From Astragalus membranaceus (lineage: Eukaryota > Streptophyta > Magnoliopsida > Fabales > Fabaceae), in assembly GCA_039519185.1 (NCBI GenBank), contig CM076848.1:30361917-30425916 (forward strand): a stretch of 64,000 bases of DNA, given 5' to 3'. A program made the position numbers and the translations under genes. Below the pieces are notes generated by a model. The model worked only from the letters and a program-made list of their open reading frames with translations, was not told the DNA's origin and ran no database searches. Positions 53,367 through 64,000 of the stretch are shown here, one piece after another (the stretch's first letter is position 1; every line of letters begins with the position of its first letter).

Positions 53367-56016
53367 ATGGCACGTTCTGGTTCGAACGACGCTTCGACGT
53401 CTAATGCACAGAATCCACAAGAACAAGCGTCAATGGGTGACGCTAATGTTGCAAATGTCACGGGAGCAACTACTCCTATGCCCTCTTCGACAATAGCAGG
53501 GGGTAACCACTCCTGTAACAGTGTCGACTACAGCGGCGCTAACACAGCCATTGATATTAGGGTCTTCGACCAACCCTCTAATGGATAATCCGTTAGTTGG
53601 AAATACGTTCGATACAAGGTTTCCAAATATCTCTCAATTTAGGGGTTACCCATATGGCATGCCAACATCCATGAGGGCAGGCCTTCAAACAAATATGTCT
53701 ACTTATGCAGACACTGCAGTCCCAGCGTTTTCCCCTCTCCATGGTTCACCAGAGAGCATTTTTGGTCGAAATGCTCAACCTGCCTTAACCACATCATCGT
53801 TGCTGGCTTTAAGGTAACGAATGGATGAGAGTAACCATGACATGGTCAATATGCTGACCCAACAAATTGGCACGGTGTTCAACCCCTTAATGCAAAACAC
53901 AAACCATAGTTACCAGATGTTGGCTAATCAAATGGGGAGAATAGCAGATTTCTTTGGCACCCCACCATTGCAAAACCAGCAAGTGCCTCAAATTCAAAAT
54001 ATACGGCCTGTCGAAAACCTTGTGGGTCAAGGACAACAAATTGCTGTCGAACCACCTCCAAGAAGGGAAGTCGAAGTAAACCCTGAGGCTGTGTTGATCA
54101 ACAGAGGCCAGAATGCTGATGAGGTGGTTAGACAAGTTCAGCAAAACAATTTTGGACCCCAAAATAACTTGGCTAATCTCGTCGAAACCATTTTAGCCCA
54201 GAATGGCCTCAATTTGGGCCTGCATAGGCCTAATTTTGTTTCACCCTTGTCAGATTATGTGTTGCAAACTGAGTTGCCTAGAGGTTGGAAAATTCCCAAG
54301 TTCACAAAATTCACAGGGGAAACTAGCGAATCCACTGTCGAACACGTTGCCCGTTATTTAACTGAGGTCAGTGATATAGCACATAATGAGAATTTGAGGT
54401 TGAAATACTTCCTAAATTCTCTTACAAAAAATGCTTTCACTTGGCTTACAACTTTACCCCCCACATTCCATATTTAACTGGGGGCAATTGGAGAAAGCAT
54501 TTCATGAACAGTTCTACATGGGCCAGTCGAAGATTAGTCTTAAAGAATTGGCTAGCTTTCGACGCCAAGTGGCAGAGTCTATTAATGATTATCTCAATAG
54601 ATTCAGACTTCTCAAGGCAATGTGCTTTACATAGGTGCCTGAACATGAGTTAGTCGAAATGGCTACTGGTGGCCTCGACTATTCTATCAGAAAGAAGTTA
54701 GACACATCGCATTAAGAGATATGGCCCAATTGGCTGATAGGGTTCGGCAAGTCGAAAGGCTAAAAGCTGAAAAGGCTAGAACCAGTAGGTTTAATAAAAA
54801 AGAAAAGGTTTCATACGTCGAAACTAATGACAGCGACCAAGAATTTGATGTCTCTTACGAGGATGTCGAAGAAGAGGTCAATATGGCTGAACTAAAACCT
54901 AGACCCCCTTATACTTGTAAATTATTGAGGCCTTCAGATGGGAAAAATCCTGTCGAGCCTAAAAATGATAGATTTGTTGCAAAAACGTATACATTTGATG
55001 TTACTAAATGTGATCAAATATTTGATCTTTTAGTTAATGATGGTCAAATTATAGTGCCTAAGGGCCTAAAGATACCACCATTAGAGCAACAAAAGAAAAG
55101 AGGTTATTGCAAGTATCATAACTTTTTAGGCCATAATACATCTCGTGTTCTTTTCAGGGATTTGGTCCAAAAAGCACTGAATGAAGGAAGGCTGAAATTT
55201 GGAGACAAGTCTAAGCCTCCAATGAAAATTGATTCTGATCCTCTGCCAGTAGCAGATGCTATGTATGCTGAACCAGTCGAAATCAATGTGGTGGAAGCTA
55301 TTGAGTTTACTGCTGCAGATGTTGACAAGAAAGGAACAACTGAACGTTCAATGGACAACGTTGAAATGGTCACCGAGGACCAGTACAACGAGAAAATGCA
55401 AGTGGTTTACCCCAAAGCTGAAGAAGAATTGGTCGACTTCCTTAACCGTTGCAAAATTAACAACACTGAGGTCATGCTTTATCTAAGGTGCAGCTCTGTG
55501 TTCGACAAAAAGGCTGCAAAGAACCTAGAAGGATTCAAACCTCAATGGAAGAGGAAAGCCAAGTGGGTCGACAAAAGGCCAAAATTCAGCTTCAACAACA
55601 GAGGAATACCATATAAGGTAACTTCGACCAAGAATCCTCAGAAAGCGCAAATCAAGACCTTTGTGCCACCAACTAAGTCACCTGTCGAGAGGTGGGTGTA
55701 TTCTGGTGGCACAGACACAGGTCATCATTCAACTACGGTCAAAGGAAGTACAAGCACTGCAAAACAGAGCAAGGCAACTGGGTCGAATAAGTATGCCTAC
55801 AACAATAACTACAAGGGAAAGAATCCGATGACAAGAACACAATGGCGTAGGTATCAACGCCAAAAGAAAACTGCTGCTGCTGCAGGAAAAGGTGAGAACT
55901 CCAACAAAAGCAAGGGTAAGCAAGTAGCCTCTTTTGTCGAAATTCCCAGGAAGCCTGCAACGGAGAGAATATGTCCTCCACTGTCGGTTATTGAGGAAGG
56001 TCTTGATCCAAAATAA
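53367..56016 (+). pseudogene. Broken gag region
   Basis: Gag is spread over several frames: 53367-53588, 53521-53817, 53821-54477, 54431-54634 and 54721-56016. A retrotransposon gag domain is seen near LPRGWKIPKFTKFTGETSES and AFTWLTTLPPTF. The last frame contains a K/R-rich tail and GYCKYHNFLGHNT, which resembles a degenerate zinc-knuckle region. The frame changes show that it cannot make one Gag protein. Confidence 0.8.
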
Positions 56017-56252
56017 GGCCTCAATTTTGATGAGGAAATGGGTTTTGGTTTCACTGATTCAGAACCTGACTTCGACGTGATATGCAACGTAGTCTCCATT
56101 CTCCCAATAGAGTTTGACGTGGTGTCGGAAGTAAATGAAGTCGAAGAAGACTTCGATGAAGACATGGCTAAACATAAGCCAATATGCTACTATGTTCTGA
56201 ACAATGGCTGCATTGAAGAGTAGAGTGTTGTCTTTGAAAGGCTAGATGGGGG

Positions 56253-56873
56253 ATGAAATACCACCTTAAACCATTATTCATTCAAGCCAAGGTCAACAAT
56301 GTGGGTGTCAAGAAGGTGCTAGTCGATGGAGGTGCTGCAGTTAACTTAATGCCCCAAGGTATGCTCACAAAGATTGGCAAGTCTGGCACAGATTTAAGGC
56401 CACACAATGTAGTGCCCACTAACTACGAAGGCAAATCTGGTTATTCATTGGAAGCAATTGAGGTCGAACTTGTTGGCAGCGTTAAGAGGTTAACATTGTT
56501 CATGGTTATTCCAACCAGGGCAAATTTCAACTTGCTGCTTGGCAGGGAATGGATACATGGAGTAGGAGCAGTTCCTTCGACCCTACACCAAAGAATCTCC
56601 ATTTGGAGAGAAGATGGACTGGTAGAAAATGTGGAAGGTGATCAAAGCTACTTTTTAGCAGAAGTAGATCACATCACAAAGAAGACCTTCGACAAGCAAC
56701 TGGCAAACATTGTGCCATGTACACCTTCTGACAGTGCCTATGTACCCCAAGACAATGTTTATGCTTCACTAGACCTTCACCCTACTCATGGATTTATTTG
56801 GGAAAGGGAGGTAATTGGTGAAACAAGCTACCCAAAAGGTTACAGCAAACCTACTGGGTGGGATGGACCCTAA
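56253..56873 (+). pseudogene. Aspartic protease region of the Tat-like element
   Basis: The frame contains VLVDGGAAVNLMPQGML, the DGGA variant of the retropepsin DSG/DTG active site common in Tat elements, and the flap-side motif NLLLGREWIHG. It is separated from gag and RT by stops, so it is a remnant. Confidence 0.8.
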
Positions 56874-57186
56874 AAAATTAGTAATGTCTCAACCCAGTGC
56901 ATGGGAAAGGATTACGGCCTATGTGGCCGAGAACAAGCAAAATGCGGCTTTAGAAGCCGAAATGCAACAAAAAATGGTAGGTGAAACCATTAGACATGAT
57001 GATAAAGAAAATATGGTCGAAGGCCAAAGACTAGACTGTATCTATGATGAGGAGCCTTTTGGGATTTGAAAAAGACCCAATGGGTTCAACCAAGAGAATT
57101 CAAGCACAAGATCCCTTGGAAGAAATTGACTTGGGAGATGGCTCTATAAAGAGGCCAACGTTTATTAGTGCTAAAATCGACAAAGT

Positions 57187-59152
57187 TTGAGAGACCGAAC
57201 AATAGAGCTCTTAAAGGAGTACAAAGATTGCTTCGCATGGGATTATAATGAAATGTCTGGTCTGAGTCGAGAAGTAGTAGAATTAAAACTGCCAATTCGA
57301 CCAGATAAGAAACCTGTGAAACAAACACCAAGAAGGTTTGCACCACAAATCTTATCGAAGATCAAAGAAGAGATCGAAAGGCTACTCAGGAGCAGGTTCA
57401 TCAGAACTGCAAGGTATGTTGATTGGTTAGCTAATATAGATCCTGTAATTAAGAAAAATGGCACTCTTAGAGTCTGCATAGATTTTAGGGACTTAAACAG
57501 TGCTACGCCAAAGGATGAATATATCCCATGCCAGTGGCAGAAATGTTGGTCGACTCAGCAGCAGGGTTTGATTATCTAAGTATGCTTGATGGGTACTCAG
57601 GTTATAATCAAATCTATATTGCTGAAGAAGATGTGTCGAAAACAGCATTTCGTTGCCCTGGGGGCTTTAGGCGTTTATGAATGGGTAGTAATGCCTTTTG
57701 GCCTAAAAAATGTTGGTGCAACATACCAAAGGGCAATGAATTCTATGTTTCATGATTTTATAGAAGATTTTATGCAAGTATACATAGACGACATTGTTGT
57801 TAAGTCTTTAACAGAAAGTGTTCATTTAGACCACCTTCGACAATCATTCGAAAGAATGAGAAAATATGGATTGAAAATGAATTCAATCAAATGTGTCTTT
57901 TGTGTTCGTGCAGGTGATTTCTTAGGTTTTGTTGTGCACAAAAAAGGCATTGAGATCCATCAAAACAAGACGAAAGCGATCTTGGAAACGAAGGCCCCTT
58001 CGACAAAGAAAGAGTTACAACCTTTACTAGGAAAGATTAACTTCCTGAGAAGGTTTATTTCAAACTTAAGTGGCAAGACACAAGTATTTTTGCCATTACT
58101 TCGACTGAAAAAGGAGGATGTGTTCAGATGGGATCCAGAACATCAGAAAGCCTTCGACGAGATCAAATCTTACTTGATTAAACCACCTATGTTGCCCCCC
58201 CTATGAGGAATAGGGTAATGAAATTGTACATAGCAGCGTCAGAGATGACAATAGGTAGTATGTTAGCACAAGAGGATGAAAATGGCGTCGAAAGAGCCAT
58301 TTATTATCTTAGTAGACTATTGAATGATGCAGAAACGAGATATCATCCAATTGAGAAACTATGTCTATGTTTGTATTTTTCATGTACAAAATTGAAGCAA
58401 TACATAAAGCCTGTTGATGTGTATGTTTATTCGCATTATGATATAATTAAACATATGCTGTCAAAACCAATTTTACATAGTCGAATTCGAAAATAGGCTT
58501 TAGCCTTATCTGAATATTCGCTCACATACCAGCCTTTGAAAGCTGTTAAAGGCCAGGTTGTTGCTGACTTCATTGTAGACCACTCTTTGGTCGAAGCAAC
58601 GTTAAGCTTTGTGGATGTTCAACCCTGGAAGTTGTACTTCGATGGGTCAAGCCATAAAAATGGTACAGGAATTGGGGTACTCATAATATCTCCAACAAAG
58701 ATACCAACAAAATTTAAGTTTAAAATCGAAGAAAATTGCTCCAATAATGAGGCTGAATATGAAGCCTTGATAGCAGGACTTGAAATTCTGCTAGAGTTGG
58801 GGCAAAAGTTGTCGAAATCAGAGGTGACTCTGAACTAGTTGTGATACAATTAACAAAAGAGTACAAGTGCATCAAAGAACACTTAATAAAGTACTTTATT
58901 ACTGCCAATGCAATGTTAAAACGTTTCACTCATGTTGACATTAAACATGTGCCTAGAATTGATAACCAAGAGACAAATGAGTTGGCACAGATTGCTTCAG
59001 GCTGCAGAGTTTCTAAAGAAAAATTGCAAGAGTTGATAGAAATAAAAAAAGAAGCAATGATGGGTTTTACTTGGGGAACGTGTGTAGCAGTTGCCAAAGT
59101 GAAAGTGATGGAGTGTGGCAGTTTCCAAAGAAAAACGTGGCCATTAATATGA
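57187..59152 (+). pseudogene. Broken RT, RNase H and second RNase H region
   Basis: RT begins near 57187 (VCIDFRDLNSATPKDEYIP), shifts frame near 57530 (MLDGYSGYNQ) and again near 57650, then continues (VVMPFGLKNVGATYQRAM, YIDDIVVKS at about 57780). The Ty3 RNase H spans about 58080-58495 in two frames. A second RNase H starts near 58626 (WKLYFDGSSHKNGTGIGVL, NNEAEYEALIAG) and is split by a frameshift near 58830. The coding trace ends near 59150 with no integrase. At least four disruptions are visible. Confidence 0.88.
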
Positions 59153-59301
59153 TAGCGCACTCAAGTGCTGACATGATGCTGAAGAGTGACGTTGATGACG
59201 TTAGAGTGCTTGACATAAGGTTGTCGAAAGACAATTCAAAAACGTCAATTTTCTACCTTCGTTTAAACCTCAGTCGAAAATGACATTTTTGGGGGGCAAT
59301 T

Positions 59302-59858
59302 TGTTAGCCTGCATTTTCGACAGGCTCAATTAAATACAGTCAATGAGGTTGACTTGTCACTTTAAAATAGAAATGTTGATTTTCGACATTGGGATGGTAA
59401 TTCAAAGGTGATCTTCGACTTTCGACTACTTCACAAAGACGATGAAATTGAGGCATTGAAGACAATACTTCGACAGAAAGGGGAATAAAAATCCAGTAAC
59501 AGATCAGGGCTAAAGCAGCATTGTCGAAGAATGTAGCAGTTACGCTATCGAAGGATACAGTCGTTGTTGTCGAAGATTGTAGCAGTTACGTCGTCGAACG
59601 ATATGACAGTTGTTGTTTTTAAATCCCTGTGTACAATCTCTGCATAGTATATATAGTAGTTTCTCATAGAGAAAAAAGGGTCACAAACTCTCATACACAT
59701 TTCTCATGCTCAGAATTCCAAGTTACAGAGAAACATGAGTTACAGAAACCAGATGTATGATATTGTGTACCAATTTCTTTTATTTCAATGCAATCTAGTC
59801 ATGTTTCCTTAAATATTTCTGCAATTTACTTGTTTTCTGCACTTGATCGAATTCAAAA
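59302..59858 (+). repeat. 3' LTR of the Tat-like element, 3'-truncated
   Basis: It begins TGTTAGCC after the polypurine tract and is about 96% identical by eye to the 5' LTR until gaattcaaaag, where it stops. The last 181 bp of the LTR are missing. Confidence 0.85.
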
Positions 59859-60115
59859 GTGTGATGATAGCCAGTGTGTTTTGAGCTACTTTAGAGTCAG
59901 AAAAAAATTTAGTTGTTCTTATACGCAGAGTTTGTTCCTCAATAACTCGTTTGTTGACAGGAAATAGTAATTTTGTATTAAAATACGTAAAGTGCAATGC
60001 AAATTTAACAGTGTGTTCCTCAGTAACCTGTTTGGTGAAGAAAAAAAGTTAGTAACATATATTTATGTAAAGTACGATGCTAAGTAGTGTGTTTTTTGAT
60101 GTTTTAGTGATCGCA
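59859..60115 (-). repeat. Right, inverted side of the 131-bp tandem array
   Basis: Read on the minus strand it contains agctcaaaacacactggcta, ttattgaggaacaaactctg and cttcaccaaacagg in the same order as the units at 51511-52463. The array is therefore inverted around the LTR element. Confidence 0.65.
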
Positions 60116-61433
60116 ATAGTATGTTTTTTGATGCTATTGCATTGAAATACATACTAACCAAATATAGTGGGTGGGGAGTCTTGGCGGGGTATGAAAATAA
60201 CATAAAAAAGGAGATAAAGAAAAAAAATGAAGGGGGTGGGGAGTCTTGGCGCCAAATTGGAGCCGAAGACTCCTCAAGATTTATAGTTTTAAGATTATAT
60301 AAATGGAGTCTGATTTAGAATACTAATTAGGAATTTATTAGTAATTGTTACTAAATAGACATAATAGTCATTTCTCTATCAATGAAAAAATTCGGTAACC
60401 ACACAAACACTATATTGTAGTTAGTATGTACTAACCACACAAACATTAAATTGTGTGGTTAGTATGTACTAACCATTGAATTGTTGTATAATGGTTATCG
60501 AAAAATTTATTAATCGTTATTAGTCATTGCCATATAAATGGAAGTAGTTGAATGTACCCCACTTTTGTTATTTTACACGTATTTTTTAGGAAATCGTATC
60601 TTTATTTGTATGGACTACATCTATGGGTTCTAGATGGATAAAAGGGTGCTTACCTGTGCCTCTGTTACACCTATGTGACTATGTCTCATCACATTCGGCA
60701 AGTCTATTACTTACGGATGCTATGTTATTTCCCAAACAAGTTTTGAAGGTAACGGGCCTTTGGAATATGGTGGCAGGCGTGGCATTTTGATTTTCATTAC
60801 TACAAAAATTTTGCTGCAAAATGTCTACTTTTTAGCAAATAACCAAAAGAAAAATTGGAAGAAAGTGGCGTGACTGTGATGACCATCTCATTTTTTTTTA
60901 ACAGATACACATGACATTAGTTTTCTAGTATATAAGGATGAGATGATTCTTTTAGTTTAGTTTTCCATGTTGGTCTCAATGTAATTCTTTCGTTGGTTTA
61001 TCTTCTTTTGAATTTCTGAATGATTTTGCTATTGAAACAGCAATAGTAGCAAAACAAAATTCTGCTATGAAGACTAGATTACGTAATCAAATGGAAATAC
61101 ATGGATAAGTTTCAACAATTTCTAAATATGAAATCATGTATAAACAATTATAAGTTGTGTAATTTAGTTATTTAAATATATTAATTTTTTTATATTTTGA
61201 ATATTGTGTGATTTTATAAAATTTTGAAAATTTTATAAAATAATCAAATTTCATACTCCAAGTGGTTAATCAAGAAAGGGACAAAACATGGAGAAACATA
61301 ACATATACTTCAATTATATATCTTGATTGATATTCGAACACTATATACACCACAAAACAAATTAAGACAAAGGTAAGCAACGGTTTCTTTTTCTGTGTTG
61401 CAGATTCAATATAGAAAAGACCCCCCAACTATT

Positions 61434-61451
61434 ACGTCATCATGATGACGT
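61434..61451. promoter_or_regulatory. Palindromic pair of TGACG (as-1/TGA bZIP) boxes
   Basis: The 18-bp perfect palindrome ACGTCATCATGATGACGT places two TGACG(T) cores head to head, about 270 bp upstream of the WRKY51-type start codon. TGA bZIP factors bind TGACG pairs in salicylate-responsive promoters. A W-box-like TTGACG lies 20 bp downstream. Binding is inferred. Confidence 0.55.
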
Positions 61452-61598
61452 CAGCTTCACATCTGTGATGTTGACGCGTGGCTGGCTCCTCAAGTAGCCT
61501 TTTCCGTGCATCTCCCAGGAAAATGTTTGGAAGGATCGTTCGAAAACAAGCATGATAAGATAATACTCTTTTTTATTACAGATATTATATTTAATAAT

Positions 61599-61612
61599 AT
61601 ATATATAAATCC
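61599..61612 (+). promoter_or_regulatory. Putative TATA box of the WRKY51-type gene
   Basis: The run atatatatataaat lies about 110 bp upstream of the ATG at 61718, a normal plant distance. Confidence 0.5.
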
Positions 61613-61717
61613 ACTGGCTGCAATCTTTAGTCCTAGTAGCACTCACAAAAGACCAACTTCTCTTGGTCTTTGCACTATCTTAATCTATCTATCTGCGTCT
61701 AAGTGCCTTGGACATAC

Positions 61718-63017
61718 ATGGACTACTATTTTGGAAACCCTAATCCTAACCCTTATATAGCTCCTCCCTCTGATAATTTCTTGTTATCTGATTATCTGAT
61801 GCTTGATGATGATGTTGGTGTTGTTGATCATCAAGAGTCACAAAGTACAGAAACAGAATCCTCAGACAAGGCAATCTCCAATGATGCCATTCATGGATTT
61901 GGTGATGAAACCTCCATGAACAATAAGATGCAAGCACTTTTTCTCTCTTTATTTTTGTTTTTCATTTTTCACTGGTATGCTACTTTGTATTATACAATAT
62001 AATAATGTGTATATATATATTCCGGATTCGTTTGACAGAAAACGCAAAAGAGAGATTAAGCCAAACACGGTAGATGTGAGCCCAAGGATCACGTTTAGAA
62101 CCAGATCGCAGATTGAGATCATGGATGATGGATACAAATGGAGGAAGTACGGAAAGAAGATTGTGAAGAATAGTCCAAACCCAAGGTAAGTAATAATAGA
62201 CTTAAATTAATGCTTTATTTAGATTGTCTTCTTCCTGCATATACGTCATGATACAAAATATATACATGTTTTTTAAAGCTTATGTGTGGCTAGCTCGTGT
62301 ACAGCGAGCACTTATACTTTACTTACCACCCGATCAATGGATCATGTGGAGTACTGTTTCACTGTTAAGTTGGATATGATATAGAGTAGTGGACCTGATT
62401 GGTTGATATGAAAAATGATCATATAAATGTTGTGGCGGCTATGAGTGATTAATATGTACACTAGTTAATGGCGGGGTATAGACATAATTAAAAGACAATT
62501 CTTTCTTAATAGTACATATTTGGCTGTGTGCATTTTGGCTCTTTAAGAAACAAATGTTCTATATATATATATATAAGTAATTATAAACTCTACATACTGT
62601 GTATTAGTTTGTCTTTCCTAAATGCATCATAAAATTAAGTATCAAGTTGGTGCCTTAGGGCATAGGTATTAGGTACCCCCTCTCAAATTTATATCATATG
62701 GTATAGGTCAATTATTCTAGTGTAGTCCAAATTCAAATAATTTGCATATGTCCTTGTAGGTGAGCTTTTTCTGCTTTCCATGTCAAACTTGGTGGGTGAA
62801 TTAAATTTTTATTTACAAACCTTTTATGAATTTGTTGATCCGGTTTCACAAGTTAATTAAATTAATAAACTACTAATGATATAGGAATTACTACAAGTGT
62901 TCTGGTGAAGGCTGCGGAGTGAAGAAAAGAGTAGAAAGAGATAGGGAAGATTCAAGCTATGTGTTAACATCTTATGATGGTGTCCACAATCATGAGAGCC
63001 CATGCAATGCGTACTAA
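61718..63017 (+). CDS. WRKY51: WRKY transcription factor, group IIc with WRKYGKK variant (WRKY50/51 type, 163 aa)
   Basis: Exons are about 61718-61929, 62039-62185 and 62885-63017. The start is the ATG within catggactac; the frame continues upstream only to a GTG. The N-terminal part is acidic (DYLMLDDDVGVVDHQ). The DNA-binding domain has WRKYGKK at 105-111 in place of WRKYGQK, and zinc ligands C125-X4-C130-X23-H154-X-H156. The intron after the arginine of NPR is the conserved WRKY intron. FRTRSQIEIMDDG, SGEGCGVKKRVERD and GVHNHES match Arabidopsis WRKY51. That group acts in salicylate/jasmonate defence crosstalk and binds sites other than the standard W box. The first donor is uncertain: a GC donor at 61930 keeps the frame, whereas the GT at 61973 creates a stop. 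Confidence 0.88.
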
Positions 63018-63431
63018 TAGCCCACTGTCCTTGGTGCATTCCCATGAATGGACGCTGCAGGCTACTGCAAACTCATGCTCTAATATTCATAGTTAATTAC
63101 ATCCTTCTCTTCTCTCATTCATTGTCAAATAACCATTACCATATGTATATATTGAAATTGGTCCCTAAAATTTGGTTAACGACAAAATTATAGACGAATT
63201 TTACTTTTGTTAGATGAGTTCAAGTGTTACCGACTACCTTATGTTTTTACTATGATCGATATTTTTAAGGAAGTTGATGTAACTGCCTAAATATCAATAA
63301 TATATCACTCTATATTAAATAATTGCAATTGCATATATAAGCATGTCTTTTCTTTTGTTTTTTGTTTATGTTGTTTATATCTTTGTAATTAATGTTTCTT
63401 GGTTTTCCCCCAGCAGTGGTGGACCTACTAT
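63018..63431. other. 3' flank of the WRKY51-type gene
   Basis: AT-rich 3' UTR and spacer; nothing else is visible. Confidence 0.6.
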
Positions 63432-64000
63432 CACTACAAAAAAACTAGTCATTAGCGAGGGACAGTTCCCTCGCAAAATGACCTGATTCCCTCACTAATG
63501 GTCATTTGCGAGGGACTTAGCGAGGGACTGGTTCCCTCGCTAATTCCCTCCTCGCAAATGGGATTAGCGAGGGAAGTTGGATCCCTCGCTAATTAGCGAG
63601 GGACTATGCCGTCGCTAGTTCCCTCGCTAATGACTGCAGCTTTTCAGGTGATGGGACTCAGTTGCAGGGTTGGTAAATGCGCAGGAATTAGCGACGGCTT
63701 TTGCCCTCGCTAATTCCCTCGCTAATGACTGCAGTTTTCAAAAAAAAATGACACGTGTCCAGTGCTGAATGGCTTGTTTTTTTTATATATATTAATTAAT
63801 GAATATTATATTATATTATTAATTTTGTGGTGATGTGTGGTGGTGGTGGTGGTGGCGTGGTGGTGGTGATGGGTGGTTTAGAGTAGAGAGAAGGAGAAGA
63901 GTAAGGGAGAAAGAGAGAGAGAGAGGAGTGAGAGTGGTGGTGGTGGCGTGGTGGTGGTGTGGTGGTGGCGTGGTGGTGGTGGTGATGGGTGGTTTAGAGT
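63432..64000 (+). mobile_element. CACTA transposon 4, left end, cut by the window edge
   Basis: The end reads CACTACAAAAAAACTAG, preceded by a possible duplication base triplet tat (63429-63431). A subterminal zone follows (63450-63730) with ttagcgaggga / tccctcgctaa in both orientations. This subterminal motif is unlike those of elements 1-3, so it belongs to another CACTA family. The right end is beyond the window. Confidence 0.8.
63830..63995. repeat. (GGT)n-rich repeat
   Basis: Runs of ggt/ggc triplets (63835-63870 and 63935-63990) flank a GA-rich block, and the phrase gatgggtggtttagagt occurs twice (about 63868 and 63983). This is a compound tandem repeat within CACTA 4. Confidence 0.85.

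Larger units (their letters stand above)
52464..59858 (+). mobile_element. Degenerate Tat-like Ty3/gypsy element without integrase
   Basis: The 5' LTR (52464-53232) is followed by a primer-site-like TGGCACGCCCGGTGGGACC at 53236. Broken gag, protease, RT, RNase H and second RNase H follow, then the polypurine tract ggggggcaat and the 3' LTR (59302-59858). Integrase is entirely missing between the second RNase H and the polypurine tract. Several frameshifts and stops break gag and pol. The 3' LTR lacks the last 181 bp, so no target duplication is visible. The second RNase H places it in the Tat lineage. Confidence 0.88.
60116..61717. other. Intergenic DNA and promoter region of the WRKY51-type gene
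   Basis: A 30-bp phrase (gttagtatgtactaaccacac and its near copy) is duplicated at about 60417-60475. Near the gene are the ACGTCAT/ATGACGT palindrome (61434-61451), a TTGACG box (61471-61476) and a TATA-like run (61599-61612). No gene is supported upstream. Confidence 0.6.

Noticed and set aside
61971..61975. GT donor (CTG followed by GTATGC) for exon 1 of the WRKY51-type gene
   Set aside because: Joining it to the acceptor at 62038 creates a TGA stop before the WRKY domain; the in-frame GC donor at 61930 is preferred.
1..64000. tRNA, rRNA, CRISPR or organelle insertions
   Set aside because: No cloverleaf gene, rRNA segment, spacer-repeat array or plastid/mitochondrial gene was recognised by eye; a dedicated scan would be needed to exclude small ones.

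Overview
The window is eukaryotic plant DNA, almost certainly from a flowering plant and probably a eudicot. It has AT-rich intergenic sequence, short GT-AG introns, WRKY transcription factors, a plastid-type TPR protein, a GH17-X8 beta-1,3-glucanase and abundant Ty3/gypsy, Copia, LINE, hAT and CACTA transposons. The species cannot be named from this sequence.

Layout. 1-7265 is the 3' part of a Tat-lineage Ty3/gypsy retrotransposon. It has an open pol and, between pol and the 3' LTR, a three-exon gene on the opposite strand. 9625-11844 (minus) is a three-exon WRKY13 gene. 15324-19442 is a CACTA transposon (GGA target duplication) carrying exons of three unrelated host genes: PDCD5, the DNA primase small subunit and a CDPK-related kinase. 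23326-29786 is a second CACTA (CTC duplication) carrying exons of a rhodanese/PpiC-like protein and of MAK16. 29922-30914 is a LINE with ORF1 but no ORF2. 30915-39462 is bounded by long inverted repeats and encloses a third CACTA (31503-38816) with pieces of an ABCC transporter, an AGD14-like ARF-GAP and a lung-seven-transmembrane protein.

41288-47589 (plus) is a four-exon TPR gene resembling SLOW GREEN 1. Its 4.9-kb first intron holds a minus-strand Copia-like element, which itself holds a hAT element. 48671-50602 (plus) is a two-exon GH17-X8 glucanase. 51511-60115 is an inverted, tandemly repeated region interrupted by a hAT and by a degenerate, integrase-less Tat-like LTR element (52464-59858). 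61718-63017 (plus) is a WRKY50/51-type gene with the WRKYGKK variant. The window ends inside a fourth CACTA that begins at 63432.

How it fits together. Only four genes look like functional host genes (WRKY13, the TPR protein, the glucanase and the WRKY51 type). Most of the rest is nested transposons. The most remarkable content is a set of gene-capturing CACTA elements: three in 23 kb, each with fragments of two or three different host genes in one orientation. Two of them share termini and a CT-rich leader with a splice donor but carry entirely different cargo. The spliced antisense gene of the first retrotransposon is the second highlight.
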